A stretch of 64,000 nt of DNA. Source: Hirundichthys speculiger (taxonomy: Eukaryota > Chordata > Actinopteri > Beloniformes > Exocoetidae). Each line of letters starts with the position of its first letter. The first letter of the stretch is position 1. The stretch covers positions 62,001-126,000 of the forward strand of contig JAGFBZ010000673.1 in assembly GCA_018398805.1 (NCBI GenBank). Reading direction: 5' to 3'. The notes beneath the pieces are model-generated. The model saw nothing but the letters and a program-made list of their open reading frames with translations, searched no databases and was not told the DNA's origin. The position numbers and the translations under genes are program-made. Positions 22,751 to 34,017 of the stretch are shown piece by piece.

Positions 22751-23949
22751 GTGAAGAGTTAAACTTGCTTTCGAGATGCTGTCCAGGATTTTCTTTTTGG
22801 TCTCTTGCTCAGTCAGCCTTTCGTTTTCTCTTGCGTCATTGCTTTCTTGACTCAGTTTTTTGCCTCGGCCACGATATCCACTGTCGCTCTGAGAGCTAGT
22901 TTCATTACTGTTGGCGTGTCATAGTGATGTAAAGCATTATGCAGTTGACACAAGAGACGACCAGGCTTGGGAGCCCAAGGTTTCTTTGGGTGGTAGGTAG
23001 ATATGAACCATCTGATCAACTGGTGATCAGAATTGGCAAATTTTTTTGATCGACTTTGATTCCTGATATTTGCTGATGCTGGCTGATTTTTTTCGATACA
23101 TTCAGAACATCCTGAGCCTTTTTTTTAATTCCATCTGTTTATATATTCTGGAGGCGAGGGGGCAGGAAATACGTCAGCCTAGAAGGTCAGAATATTTTTT
23201 TTCACATCACGGAGAGCATGTTGCATCGCTTTCTCCACATTTTTCACTGAGCACAGAACAGCAAAGATGACTACAGCAAAGACTACAGCTTGTAGGGCAA
23301 AAACATCAAATAAAATTGTGAAGCAACAACAAACATAATGTAACACTTAAAATCACTCTGTTAAAGAGCATTAAAAGGCTAAAAACAAAGCTAGGAGGCC
23401 ACGCAGCCTCTGCTATCTTTCATTATTAAGTTAATGTATGAAGCTGGTTATAGTTCTAAAAAAGGAAGCGGGAATCAACTAACATCAGTATCAGCAGAAT
23501 CACACCCCCAGGAAAATCAGAAATTTGAACTGGCTAAGAAAACTGACGACGGCAAGACCCAGACAACACTTCCTGAAAGTTATCAAATATACCCTCAAAT
23601 GAAATTTTCAAATGTTGCTTTAAACTTGAACTTTTCTGTTTGGTTTAAGCATTTCAAGGCTGGAGAGTGCTAGCGCTTTTTCACATGTTCATATTGGAAG
23701 TGTCGAGTGTTCATTGACTTTAAGCAACTTTGCCAAGCTGGATTGTGGTTGTTTTGTGTCACAGGGGAAGCATTAAGAAAACAATTTTAATATTACCATT
23801 GCTTCGGTTAGATTATTTGATATTTTGTGGCTGAAAACTTCACACACACATTTTTAAATCAGAGCTTTTACAGTTCAGGACATCAAAAAGATATCTTCTG
23901 AATTGGTCTTAAGATTAAGTAAATAAAAGCATAGTTGAACAGCAACATG
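22751..23949. other. Non-coding intronic sequence
   Basis: No gene or transposon ends recognised. Short unsupported open frames occur at 22678-22899 and 23434-23673. Confidence 0.4.
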
Positions 23950-24735
23950 ATGACATGATGCTCGTTGGGCTGCAACATAAAACGAACGCTGAAGACATAA
24001 AACGGAGACCGAAAACCTCTTGTGTTCAGGCGTGTCTCAACATGTTGCCAAGGAGAGAAGGCATTAACAATGTTTTTAGAGAGGCAATTGTAATCTGGAG
24101 CCCATCATTATACAATAAAAGTATTGTTCAGAAGTCTTCCCAGACTGTGTGGAAAACCACCACTTTCTGAAAAGACCGTGGCAGCGTGGCTCAGTAGCAT
24201 CCGAACAAACCAAAAGACTTGTAGAACAGGTCTCCTTTGGAGACCAGGAGCAGAGACGCTTGGCCATAATGCCAAAAACCAAACGCAGCGCACGAGAACC
24301 GCTCATTTTTAGGCACAGGGCCTTGCAGTTACTGAAACCATCACGAACTCTTCTGGACACCAAAGGGTTTTGGACCAAACCTGAGGTCCAATGACGGCTG
24401 ACGCTTTGCAGAAGTTGGGTAATACGACAGGACAACGATCACACAGACAAGAGCAGTTTACAACAAAATGCCTGAAAAAGAAAAGGATCAAAGCGCTGCA
24501 ATGGACCCGTTAAAGTCCAGACGTCGGCCCCGTTGAAATGCTTGACAGGAGCTTAACAGAGCTGTGTATAAACCAATGCCCCAAATCCTCAATGAACTGC
24601 TCCAACGAAGGCTGGGCCAAAATTCCTCCACTGTGAAGTGATGCTGATAATATCAAAGAAAACTATGACCTAATTTAAAGAGCTAGAAATGAAAGACGTC
24701 CTTTTTTTTTTTTTTTTTTTTTGCATGACTGTATG
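23950..24735 (+). pseudogene. Relict Tc1/mariner transposon
   Basis: The 3' half preserves the order of Tc1 transposase blocks on + in broken frames. A QDNDHT block at about 24430-24447 corresponds to the second catalytic Asp region. An SPDVGPVE block at about 24515-24538 corresponds to the SPDLNPIE motif holding the catalytic Glu. EGWAKIPP at about 24608-24631 corresponds to the E-WAKIPP block near the C-terminus. Frameshifts and stops break the gene throughout. A T-rich run then 'gcatgactgta' (24722-24732) may be the decayed right end. The left boundary is approximate. Confidence 0.6.
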
Positions 24736-25159
24736 CTTGAGATCATGTGGCTGCATCGGTCAGCCGCAGCAGCACGCTAAAACAAACTACAGGGAGGACA
24801 GTGTTTTACTAATATTAAAGTCACACCATCTCTTCGTCACAAATTTCTGCTCCACTTTTGCCTTAAAACGTTTAAAATGTCACACATTTCCTACTTCTGT
24901 AAGCTGAGGAAACGTCCAGGATTTGAAGGATCTAATGTTTAATGACTTGTTGCGTCGCTGCATTTATTTCAAATGCTAAATTATATAATTTACATATCGA
25001 CACATTGCATCTCCAACATTTACTTTTAATTCTGGCTCCCGGGAGACTGTTTGTGATTTTGTGCTGCATAAATAAGCCAGTGTTTTTACTTGCCACTGAG
25101 AGACTGTTTAACGGTGTACACAGCCCGTTATATGGCCGCAGTCTTCACTTGATGTCACC

Positions 25160-25195
<36 letters not shown>

Positions 25196-26469
25196 ACAAG
25201 TGTAAATTGTGTATAACCCAGGCAGCACAGTGTTGACCGCAGCCTGTGATTCTGTCCAGACCACAGGCAGCTCGCAGACACCACTACTGTGTTTGTGTGT
25301 GTTTGTGTGTGCACGCTTCAGCGAGAGATGAAACGCAGCTACAGTAGTAAGCCAGACACGAGACCTCCTGATATTCCATTACGTAGCGCACTTTTCCACA
25401 ACAAGGCTGCCGGCTGCTCGCAGTCACATCATACAGCCATGATTAAACAGTTACTGTGTGGATTAGTCACCTCCAGGGAAACTGTGATTATATTTACTTT
25501 CCATTTCAGGAATTTATTGGCATTCTTTTCCAGAGAGACTTAAAATGACTCAAACAATAAAATGAGCTCTAATTCATATATTTATAAACTTCAGACGCGG
25601 AGCTGAAGTCCAGATCCAGAACACGAGTTCACACAGAGTGAAGAGCTTTATTTAGACTGTACAGTGTCTGTGCAGTTGTTTTAGTTTGAATCGTCTGACT
25701 CAAGTGGCATCATTAATAATTAGCATTTTTTTTTTTTTTTTTTTAATTAAGAGAAAATTATAAAATGGGCTTAGAAAGTTCGGTGCAGTGATGGTGAAAC
25801 AAGTAATGAGTTCAGTTTGGAAAATGAGGGAACTCTTGTATCAAAGAATAATTACTCATCTCATGTGTTACTGAAAATGCAGTCAATGCTGAAAATTTTT
25901 AACCTGAAATCTGTCAACAATTAACATGGCAAAACATATTTTTATCACTGTTTTGAATTTAAAAAATGTTCTGTGATTCTCAAATTGAAGAACTGAGCTC
26001 AAGATGGACGGACTCTGTTCATCCTGTCAGCCCAAATCCGATTTTCACCTTATTCACATTAGATTTTCTGACAATCTGAATAGAGGGGGGAAAAACGCAT
26101 GAAATGCCCCCCTCCCCCCTACCTGGATTCAACCCACATGCAGAGGTGGTTTCAAATGTCTCTCAAACATGAATCGAAATCCTCTGGCGTGACACAAATA
26201 ACAACTACGTGTACCAGAGTGACAGGAGTGGCGGGGGACGCTTGCATTACCCGAACTTGTCTTATCCTGGCTAGTTGGCATCCAACCAGTCAGAGAAACC
26301 AGGCATGCAACACGGGCAGAGTGACAACCAGACTAGCTACGAAAAGACCAACCAAACAGAACTTGTTGATCCATGACGATGTTATCAATCCTGCCAACAG
26401 GCCTCCATTTCACAAGAGAGAACATTTGGAAAGTGAAATGGGTATGGCTGGCCTGGCATTGGTTTAAGC
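24736..26469. other. Non-coding, includes CA/GT microsatellites
   Basis: Holds a (GT)n array listed separately, a second short GT-rich stretch at 25288-25311 and a T20-class run near 25727-25744. The 122-codon frame at 26099-26467 has no recognisable domain and I do not call it. Confidence 0.45.
25162..25192 (+). repeat. (GT)n microsatellite
   Basis: Uninterrupted GT dinucleotide array of about 31 bases. Confidence 0.95.
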
Positions 26470-26800
26470 TGAAGTCTCACAGGACGTGGAACGGCTGTGG
26501 CATGGCCGCGCTGCGCCAGCTGCTGTGACATTAAAGTCAATGAGAGTAGTTGCAGCAGAAGCGCCCTGCAGAGATCTAGAAGCGTCCCAGAAGCGACCGT
26601 CTGCTCTGCTCTGCCAGAGATGAGAAGTCAAGTCTATTTTGGCACTTGGTCAATGGTAGACCCTGTCAATCTACACACATCAAATTGCCAGGAAGTCGGA
26701 TACAAAAAAGAAAATTTTCAAAATAAAACGCCACAGTCGGAGTCGGACTACTACATCAACGATGTGCTAACCCGCGAAGGCTACGTGTAAACAAGAAAGG
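26470..26800 (+). repeat. Unclassified dispersed repeat, copy 2
   Basis: Second copy of the family at 18490-18840, same orientation, diverged to roughly 70 percent by eye over the best blocks. The end near 26785 'cgcgaaggctacg' aligns with 'tgtgaaggctgag' at about 18812. Internal open frames are not supported as genes. Confidence 0.55.
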
Positions 26801-29229
26801 TTTGTGGAAGAGATTTGAACCACGTATGAGCTGAGGTTCAATTTATAAGTCATCAGCACTCAGCCTTTTTTTGAATGTATGATTCTCAAAAGAACAAGAC
26901 ATGGTGAAATATTTATCTTTAAACAAGCAGACTCCCCAGAAACTGTGATCTTGAAACCTCCAGGTAAACTCGTCATCTCTCACGAATCCAGCCGAGCAAG
27001 TGGCGCTTTCAGGCGCTCTGCTCTAAATCACCACTGGTTTAGTTAATGCTGAAGGTGGAGCAAGGTAGCTGTAAACCGGACCGCGGCGCTTTCCGGGTTC
27101 TGTCGGACTTCGGCTTTACTTGTCCGTCTCATGGCTAACCTGTCTGACGATGCGCAACTGACATACCAGAGGACGCAGGCATGTCTGGTGCTTTCTTGTA
27201 ACTACTAGAAAACCTGCCCTACTTTAACCTATGCCCCAGTCGCAAAGCCAGTTCACCACCATCTATTCTGGTTTGTTTACATCCGCTCTGTGCCTGTAGG
27301 CGACCACAGCAACCACTTATATACATTACATTACTTGCAAGGCATAATGTAAACGGTCAGAAAGATCAGATCCAGAACGGATATGCTAAGAATTCGATCC
27401 GGGCCGGCAGCATGACCATAGACTAACAGCTTGTGACAGTTAAACTGCATTGCATATTTAGTTTTGCTTGTGGTAGTAATTGGTGGGCGAACTTGCAGTC
27501 TGTGATGAACAGAACCAGATCCACATAGGTTGTTTTTTATGTTGGGTTCTTATTATTTCATGAAAAGTCTTATGAAAGAATGATAAACTCATTTATAATT
27601 TAGGGACAGGAACTGAAATTACAGCAGCAGCACCCATAAAGCCATCAGTTTAAACTCTAAATAGGTGAAAATATCTGTTTGCATAAAAAAGAGTTTTGCA
27701 GTTTAAGTTGCAGAAATGACAAAAAAAAAAAAAAAAAACCTGTTGCATTGTAACACTAATTTCTTTTCCTGTTTTCTTTTTCTCTCTGCTGCCGTTTGCT
27801 TTCCATGTTCCTCGCGGGTGGACGAGTAGGTGAGTACCTTTTACTGCTTTAGTGTTGTCCTTTCACACATGGAACAGGAACAGCCATCTATCAAGGGATC
27901 ACACAATTGCTATACAGTTAGTGAGTTGAGTTATAAGTTGCTGGATCTCCAAGTGACTTTCCTTGCGCCTTCAACGGTGCGTGTTTGTGTGTCTGGGAGG
28001 GCAGCCACATAATGGATGGAAAATCTCTTTACACACTCCAACAGAAGATTTAACCGCTGTTACTCACACTCGCATACACAAACACACACAAAGAGTAAAT
28101 CTGCACCGTGCACAAATGGATATCCAACATGGAATTGCACAATGAGCTGCTCTCACTTTTCTGTGACTTAAACTCGCACAACACACACACACACATGAAT
28201 GCAGTCTGTTTTCCTCTCTGTCTCTTGGTTCATTTGTCAATTTCAGAGAACTGTTTCATGGTCCAATTCCTGCTATTAATAAAGTTATTTGGGCCAAAAG
28301 TGTCTCATCTTGAAAAGTCAGTGATGGTTTTGTTTTTCTCATCGTTATAGATTCTGGCAGTTTGCTAAATGTGGTGGAGGATTAACTTTCAAATTACTGA
28401 ACGTGATGTTCACCAGACCAGCTTTTTTTTTTTTTTTTTTTTTTTAAGACTTTTTAAATTGATTCGTTTCCTCAGAAATAAGTAGAAAAAAGTGATCCAA
28501 ACACAAACCTGCCTGCTGGTATTTTCTACCACTCTTCCATTGTGTTCAAGCCTTTTTTAAATTTCAGTTTGAAGGAGTCCTTTTAGCTCTGGCAGATATC
28601 AGATCTCTCCTGAGGTTTTCACTGGGACGAGGACTCATTGATGGAAAGTTTACATTCCACATTTTCCCTTTTCTGTAAATTTGTGAGATCGTCGTCCTCC
28701 TGAAAGATCCAAGACGTTTGCATCAACTTTGAGCATGTTCTAACACAGACAGAGTGTTCTTCTTTTTGGGGGTATCGCTCTGTATTTGGACGGCCTTATA
28801 CCACGGTTAGTATTTTCCTCACAGTGAGAAGGGAACTGGAAGCAATCTGTTCCTTTTAATGCTGCAAAATCATCATTCATTGGATCATTCAGGCCTGAAG
28901 ATTAAGTGCTTTTTACCTGTGGAGAGTTTATAAGTTACAAGTTTTTTGTTTTAAATCAGCATTTATTTCTGATCAAAATGGTGGATTTTTGGTACAGGTA
29001 AAAATTCCTGCATGACATGTCTATTTAATGAATTACCTTCCTATTTATGACTGAATTATACATATAAATTGTGAGCGTATACTCGATTTTTAAGATGACA
29101 ACACAGTTTTTGTCAGTCTTTCACTATATGATGTGTATTCAACAACGATGAAGTGCTTTTAGTTTGTTTACGATGAGAAACCAGATCTGGAGCTCCTGCC
29201 TGATTATATTTAAATGCTGTTTCCGTGAT
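26801..29229. other. Non-coding intronic sequence
   Basis: Contains an A19 run near 27720, CA-rich stretches at 28068-28092 and 28180-28196, and a T24-class run near 28422-28445. Segment 28450-28830 reads like an old repeat but could not be assigned. Confidence 0.4.
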
Positions 29230-29570
29230 ACAAGTCAAAGGAAGGCAGGCGCAGAATCAGGCACAAGTCTTCCAAAAAGGGAAAAAAGGTTGATTCCAGA
29301 CTTGTAAAAAAAACCAACTGAGGACACTGGCAAAAGGCCAGGAAATTTGATTACAAAACTCAGTGACTGGCAAGCCAAGAAAAAAACCAAAAAAGGCCAA
29401 AAAAAAAAAAAAATTTAGTCTGAGTGGAGCAAAATAAATAGGACGAAATAAAACACACGCCGAGACAGGAATAGAAGTCTCAGATAGGTTTTTGTGGGAG
29501 GCAGGTGGGCAGGAGGGTTCAGGACATCTCAGTCTGCAGCATGAGGATCGGGAACATTGAGGCACGAGAT
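29230..29570 (-). mobile_element. LTR-like 3' end of the antisense Ty3/Gypsy relict
   Basis: On the - strand this sequence follows the integrase relict and minisatellite. It starts with a C/T-rich part (ccctcctgcccacctgcctc), runs through T-rich stretches and ends '...gattctgcgcctgccttcc' near 29240. This is the style of U5 ends of fish Ty3/Gypsy LTRs. The second LTR was not found, so the assignment rests on position and composition. Confidence 0.4.
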
Positions 29571-30150
29571 GATGTCCAGTGGTATTCCATGAGGTCCAGT
29601 GGTATTCCATGATGTCCAGTGGTATTCCATGGTGTCCAGTGGTATACCATGGTGTCCAGTGGTATTCCATGAGGTCCAGTGGTATTCCATGGTGTCCAGT
29701 GGTATTCCATGGTGTCCAGTGGTATTCCATGGTGTCCAGTGGTATTCCATGATGCCCAGTAGTATTCCATGATGTCCAGTGGTATTCCATGATGTCCAGT
29801 GGTATTCCATGGTGTCCAGTGGTATTCCATGAGGTCCAGTGGTATTCCATGGTGTCCAGTGGTATACCATGGTGTCCAGTGGTATTCCATGAGGTCCAGT
29901 GGTATTCCATGGTGTCCAGTGGTATACCATGGTGTCCAGTGGTATTCCATGAGGTCCAGTGGTATTCCATGGTGTCCAGTGGTATTCCATGGTGTCCAGT
30001 GGTATTCCATGATGCCCAGTGGTATTCCATGATGTCCAGTGGTATTCCATGGTGTCCAGTGGTATTCCATGGTGTCCAGTGGTATTCCATGGTGTCCAGT
30101 GGTATACCATGGTGTCCAGTGGTATTCCATGATGTCCAGTGGTATTCCAT
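29571..30150. repeat. Minisatellite, 29 x 20 bp, inside integrase relict
   Basis: Twenty-nine head-to-tail copies of a 20-bp unit, + strand consensus GGTATTCCATGRKGTCCAGT, with almost no indels. Variant positions are limited to a few sites (ga/gg, t/g, tt/ta, one gcc type). Because 20 is not a multiple of 3, every frame repeats each 60 bp, which explains the long overlapping open frames on both strands; these are not genes. Read on the - strand the unit is the codon string for HGIPLDI, the integrase motif that the flanking Ty3/Gypsy relict reaches exactly at the array's right edge (30150). Confidence 0.97.
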
Positions 30151-30480
30151 GTAAGTGGAAGGTGTTTGTGGTTTGCAGGGTTGCTATTACCATGGCTGAG
30201 GGACACTTGGGAAGAAAAGGATCCATTAAATGAGTGTTACCGTGAGAAATGGACAGGCTGGTGATGAAGTTCGCACCGGCCAGCCGGTGGGCGATGGGAT
30301 GCCTTGCCTCGGGCACGAAGCGAACATGCTGCTACAACCGCCATAGTGGGGCCACTGGAAATGGTGCTCAAACTGGAGAGTGTGTGAGTGACGCTGGGAT
30401 GCCGAGCAGAGCATGAAGTGTCGGGGCTCACAGATTCAGGCACAAACAATAGATTAGGCGGGCCTTTTACTTGGATCAGG
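30151..30480 (-). pseudogene. Ty3/Gypsy integrase relict (zinc-binding and start of core)
   Basis: On the - strand the frame reads ...SGPTMAVVAACSLRARGK, ASHRPPAGR, matching the zinc-binding end of fish Ty3/Gypsy integrases (WWP-M...ACS-CARGKASHQPPAG). The second Cys of the CxxC pair is Arg. After a deletion and frameshift it continues FLPKCPSAMVIATLQTTNTF, then HLHGIPLDI, matching the LPKLPSA-ETA...VFRLHGIP-DI part of the catalytic core. The core then dissolves into the minisatellite. No active integrase is possible. Confidence 0.85.
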
Positions 30481-30800
30481 CTGAGATCGTTGTGCCTCAC
30501 GGTTCAGGGGTTTGACCTCACATGTGACAGGAGCGACGGTGCAGGTGGACCCTAGAAGGGTATCAGGATCTGAAGAAAAGTGAGATCCACGATGGTTGGT
30601 GAGAGTGAAGGTGACATAGATATATATAAAAAAATAAAGCATAACAGGTCTGGTGGGGGTTGAGGCACTTGGCATTGTGCATGTATGACAGGTTCTTGTG
30701 GGTGGTCCATGTTGCAGAAGACTGCTCGGCACCCTCCAGCCAAAGCCTCCATTCCTCAAGGACAAGCTTTGCTGCTAACAGCTCTCCGTTTCAAACCCAC
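30481..30800 (-). pseudogene. Ty3/Gypsy RNase H relict
   Basis: On the - strand, [10 protein letters not shown] at about 30755-30785 matches the NRELLAIKLAL start of the RNase H connection region. Next come '[13 protein letters not shown]' (from the DHKNLSYI-region, in a shifted frame), a short AT-rich insertion (30620-30645, tatatataaaaaaataaag) and [16 protein letters not shown], corresponding to the YRPGS-N-KPDALSR end. Frameshifted and dead. Confidence 0.75.
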
Positions 30801-31620
30801 ACCGCAGTTGTACTCAGTTGGATATGACTCTGACCGATGCAAAAGCACAGCCCCCCCACCCCTGTGTCATAAGGCATCCAGCTCAATCGGGAACTACTGG
30901 GAAGGTCATGGATGTGGTGAATTTGACTTTCAAGTCATGGAAGCCTTGTTCAATGGCAGGAGACATCATGAATGAGGTCTTAGTAGAGGTGAGGCTGGTA
31001 GAGGGCAGTCCCAGTTGACTGTAGTCTCAGATAACTCTTTGAGAAAAACCCTAGGAATTCCTCCAACTGCTTACATGTTGCAGGTACTAGAGTACAGATT
31101 TTATTTTCTTAAGATCTGTCTTGACGTGTTCTTTCTTGACCACAAACCTGAGGAAAGCCACTGAGTTTGTTCTCCATGAGCTTCTCGGTAGTTAGTGGAC
31201 ATGACTGATATGTTGAGACTGGTTTGACATCTAGATTAGAACGTTGTCTAAATAAACAGACAAAGTCTCTCAGTTCAACATTGATAAGGGCCAGAAAAAC
31301 TGCTGGGGCACTGGTGAGGCCAAAAGGCCTGACAAACTATTCAAAAATGGCCCAAAGGCTTGTTGAAGGCAGTTTTCCACCCTTCAGCCCCTCTGAACCA
31401 AACCAGATAGTCTGCATTTCTCAGATCTAGTTTTGTGAAAATGGTGAGCTTTCAAAGACTAAAGACACGAGTGGCAGAAGGGTTTTTTTTTTTTTTTTGA
31501 CTGGAATATTGTTTAATCCACAAAAGTCAATACATGGTCAAAGGGATCCATCCTTTTGGAACAGAAAGAAAAAGTCCAGGACTGATTGCTGAGGAAGACA
31601 GTTTATTACTTAGGTTATTA
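30801..31620 (-). pseudogene. Ty3/Gypsy reverse transcriptase relict
   Basis: Reading the - strand from about 31590: a decayed KGWIPLTMY-LLWIKQYSSQK block (the KKDG-LRPCIDYRGLN region), a T/A insertion, then [25 protein letters not shown] and PFGLTSAPAVFLALI at about 31300-31430, diagnostic of Ty3/Gypsy RT. The catalytic box is YLDN in a shifted frame near 31240-31260, in place of YVDD/YLDD. The end toward 30801 includes LEEFLGFFSKSYLRL (thumb or connection region). It lies antisense to kcnq5. Confidence 0.85.
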
Positions 31621-31700
31621 TTATTCAGGAAAGACACTTAAGACCATTTGTATAAAAATCTCAATGGTCAAGACTCACCCAGGAGACGGCTGGTTGCAAG

Positions 31701-31724
31701 GAGAGAGAGAGAGAGAGAGAGAGA
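31701..31724 (+). repeat. (GA)n microsatellite
   Basis: Twelve GA units in a row between the Gypsy relict and the hAT element. Confidence 0.95.
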
Positions 31725-31783
31725 TAGACAACAGTTGTTGGAGAAAAAAACTCTGCCCAGGTGACATGTCAGGAACAGACGAG

Positions 31784-32354
31784 CAGTGTTGTGCTAGTTA
31801 CTGAAAAATAGTAACTAGTTACAGTTACTAGTTACTTTGTAAAAAAGTAACTCAGTTACTTAAACCAAAAAGTAATGCGTTACTGAGAAAGTAACTTTTT
31901 AGTTACTGTAAAACGTTCTTCCAATGCTCCCATTAAATAAAGGTTGATTGGTTGAGTTCTCCTCTCACTGTCATTTCAGTTCTGTACTGATGCTGAATAA
32001 TACAAACTGTTGATTAAAACAACCTTTTCAATTCATTTGCATCCACATCACTGAATCTAATCATCCAAGCAATATGATCCGTTGTGCACCAACACAAACC
32101 TTGACACAAACACCAAAGTATTTTTTCAATGCCTATTTATTTCAGTCAGGCTGTTAAGTCTTCCATAGGCTATAAACTGCAAGGCTATTTTTCTTATTTG
32201 GTGTTAAAACAGACTGCCAAAAATTAAAGGTGGCTTAAAAGCAAATACAGACATTCTGAAAACAATATTCTGATATAAATTAACACAGTTCACCATATTT
32301 CAGTTTCATTGTGTCAAAAAATCGAATCCTTTCTTGCGTGTGTGATTGCAGTTA

Positions 32355-32397
<43 letters not shown>

Positions 32398-32871
32398 CAT
32401 TATTATTATTATTATTACCTGTGCACGGCACCATGCTGAAGATCTGCCTGATAGCAGGGCCTCCACTGTGGAGATGGTTAGCATGTTTTCCACTACATAA
32501 TTGAGGGGGAAAAACATGTGTTTTTAATCTGTAAAATTTTACCATTGGACTCTTGGAATAAAAGATAAAGACCTCCAAAGAAACAATCAAACATACCGTG
32601 CTATTGTTTTATCAAGTTGTGCCTGGCTATGAGTCTGTCTTTCCAAACTCCAACCGCTGCTGCTTGGGTGTGTGCTGCTCGCTGCTAGTGCTAACTTTGT
32701 GGAAGCATGGCTGCTTCTCTAGGTGCTTCAGCAGATTGCTGTTGCTGTTGTTCGCCGTAGAAAGGATTTTTGACCCGGAGCGCAGTTAACATGTTACCAA
32801 AATGTTGTTTTTCGCTTTGCTCTCTTGTTGAAAAAAGTGTGAGTATTTCCACGGGTTACTACCCACCACTG
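31784..32871 (-). mobile_element. hAT-type element with BED-finger remnant
   Basis: Ends are inverted: CAGTGTTGTGCTAGTTAC on the left, CAGTGGTGGGTAGTAAC in reverse on the right. The flanks cagacgag (31776-31783) and cagaagag (32872-32879) match at 7 of 8 bases, fitting an 8-bp hAT duplication. The left end is rich in the 'agtaact' motif, a known style of fish hAT termini. On the - strand near 32690-32760 the frame reads SNLLKHLEKQ, the C-terminal half of a BED zinc finger as found in hAT transposases. The rest of the transposase is absent, so this 1,088-bp copy is an internal-deletion derivative. It contains a TTA microsatellite. Confidence 0.75.
32352..32417 (+). repeat. (TTA)n microsatellite
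   Basis: About 22 TTA units with one tca interruption (32398-32400). It makes poly-Ile and poly-Asn open frames on both strands that are not genes. Confidence 0.95.
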
Positions 32872-32879
32872 CAGAAGAG

Positions 32880-33670
32880 AATGGCAAGAAAAGAATGACT
32901 CAATTCTTTGTATCCATGTTTTAAAGACTTTTTTTTTGTATAACTCTTTAAAGGGTTGTCAGATTTTGGAACTCAAAAGTGCTGCTGGTCTTGATGGTCG
33001 ACTCTCAGCTAAGATTACCCAACAGCGCGACCTTTGTAACTCTGATATGATACGCTAACCACAGTGAGGAAATCCATTTTAAAGTAATAGCCTCCACCAT
33101 CTCTCCTTTAGTCCTGGGCCACCCCTGCTGAACTCAACATGATCCAGACTCTTGACTGAGCAGCTGATAAAATAAATGGCTGGAGTAAGGTGGGGAGGTG
33201 AGATCCTGAGTTTAACCCTCTAAAACCCCAAACTGTAAAATTACAGAAGTGACTTGTGACAATGATGATATAATTATTATGAAGTCGTTCTGGCCTGCAG
33301 ACGACAAACATCAACATGTTTGCCAACGAAAAATGAGCACAACATCCGTGTCTATTTTGTGTAGGTCTGGCCATTTTCTAAATTTCATGCTCTGCGCTAG
33401 TGAAATGTGCCGTAGAATAAACATAAAAGCAATTATTCTACAGCACGAGCAGAAGCCAGTGACATTACTGCTATGACTCTGACTGCCTTCAGCTTAGTTC
33501 CAGACTGGAAAGCCGAAGGGACCGGTCCACCTGGGCGTCTGTACTACGCTTTTGGTAAAATGAAAATGCATTAGTAGCAGTTTTCAATTCAGCCTGCGTT
33601 TTCAATTCATGACTTCCCTTTTCATTAAGACCATCATGGCCACCTGCTGATGACACTATGCAGCCCCATT
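32880..33670. other. Non-coding intronic sequence
   Basis: No exon, RNA gene or transposon boundary recognised. The 33110-33250 patch reads like a worn dispersed repeat. Confidence 0.4.
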
Positions 33671-34017
33671 TACAGTTATGGAAAAAATTATTAGACCACC
33701 ATTTTTTTCTTCACTTTCTTGTTCATTTTAATACCTGGTACCACTAAACGTCATCATGTGACTAAAACAGACAGAAAAGAAAACACTGAATGCATAAAAG
33801 CAGTGTTTTTGGCAGTACAACACCATAGCTATTGATGTAAAAAAAAAAAACATGGAAAATGGTAAGATATCAGCTCTTAAATAAAACTCTTATGAGCAAT
33901 CTTTGTGGTTATCGTTATGTTTGTCCAAACAAATGTACCTTTAGTTGTACCAGGCATTAAAATCACCAAGAAACTGAAGAAAACAAGGGTGGTCTAATAA
34001 TTTTTTCCATGACTGTA
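33671..34017. mobile_element. Tc1/mariner-type MITE
   Basis: A 347-bp non-coding element. The left end TACAGTTATGGAAAAAATTA and the right end in reverse TACAGTCATGGAAAAAATTA continue identically through TTAGACCACC, giving 29 of 30 matching bases. Insertion is at TA. The small divergence of the ends suggests fairly recent activity. Confidence 0.85.

Noticed and set aside
26099..26467. 122-codon open frame on +
   Set aside because: No domain recognised; Thr/Arg-rich low-information sequence next to a dispersed repeat.
29571..30150. CRISPR-like regular repeat array
   Set aside because: Units are contiguous with no spacers, and the context is a vertebrate intron.
29257..30316. Overlapping long open frames on both strands over the tandem array (up to 297 codons)
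   Set aside because: They are by-products of a 20-bp repeat, which repeats each frame every 60 bp without stops. Several frames are open at once on both strands, and the repeat derives from dead integrase.
32306..32590. Poly-Asn and poly-Ile open frames
   Set aside because: Produced by the TTA microsatellite inside the hAT element.
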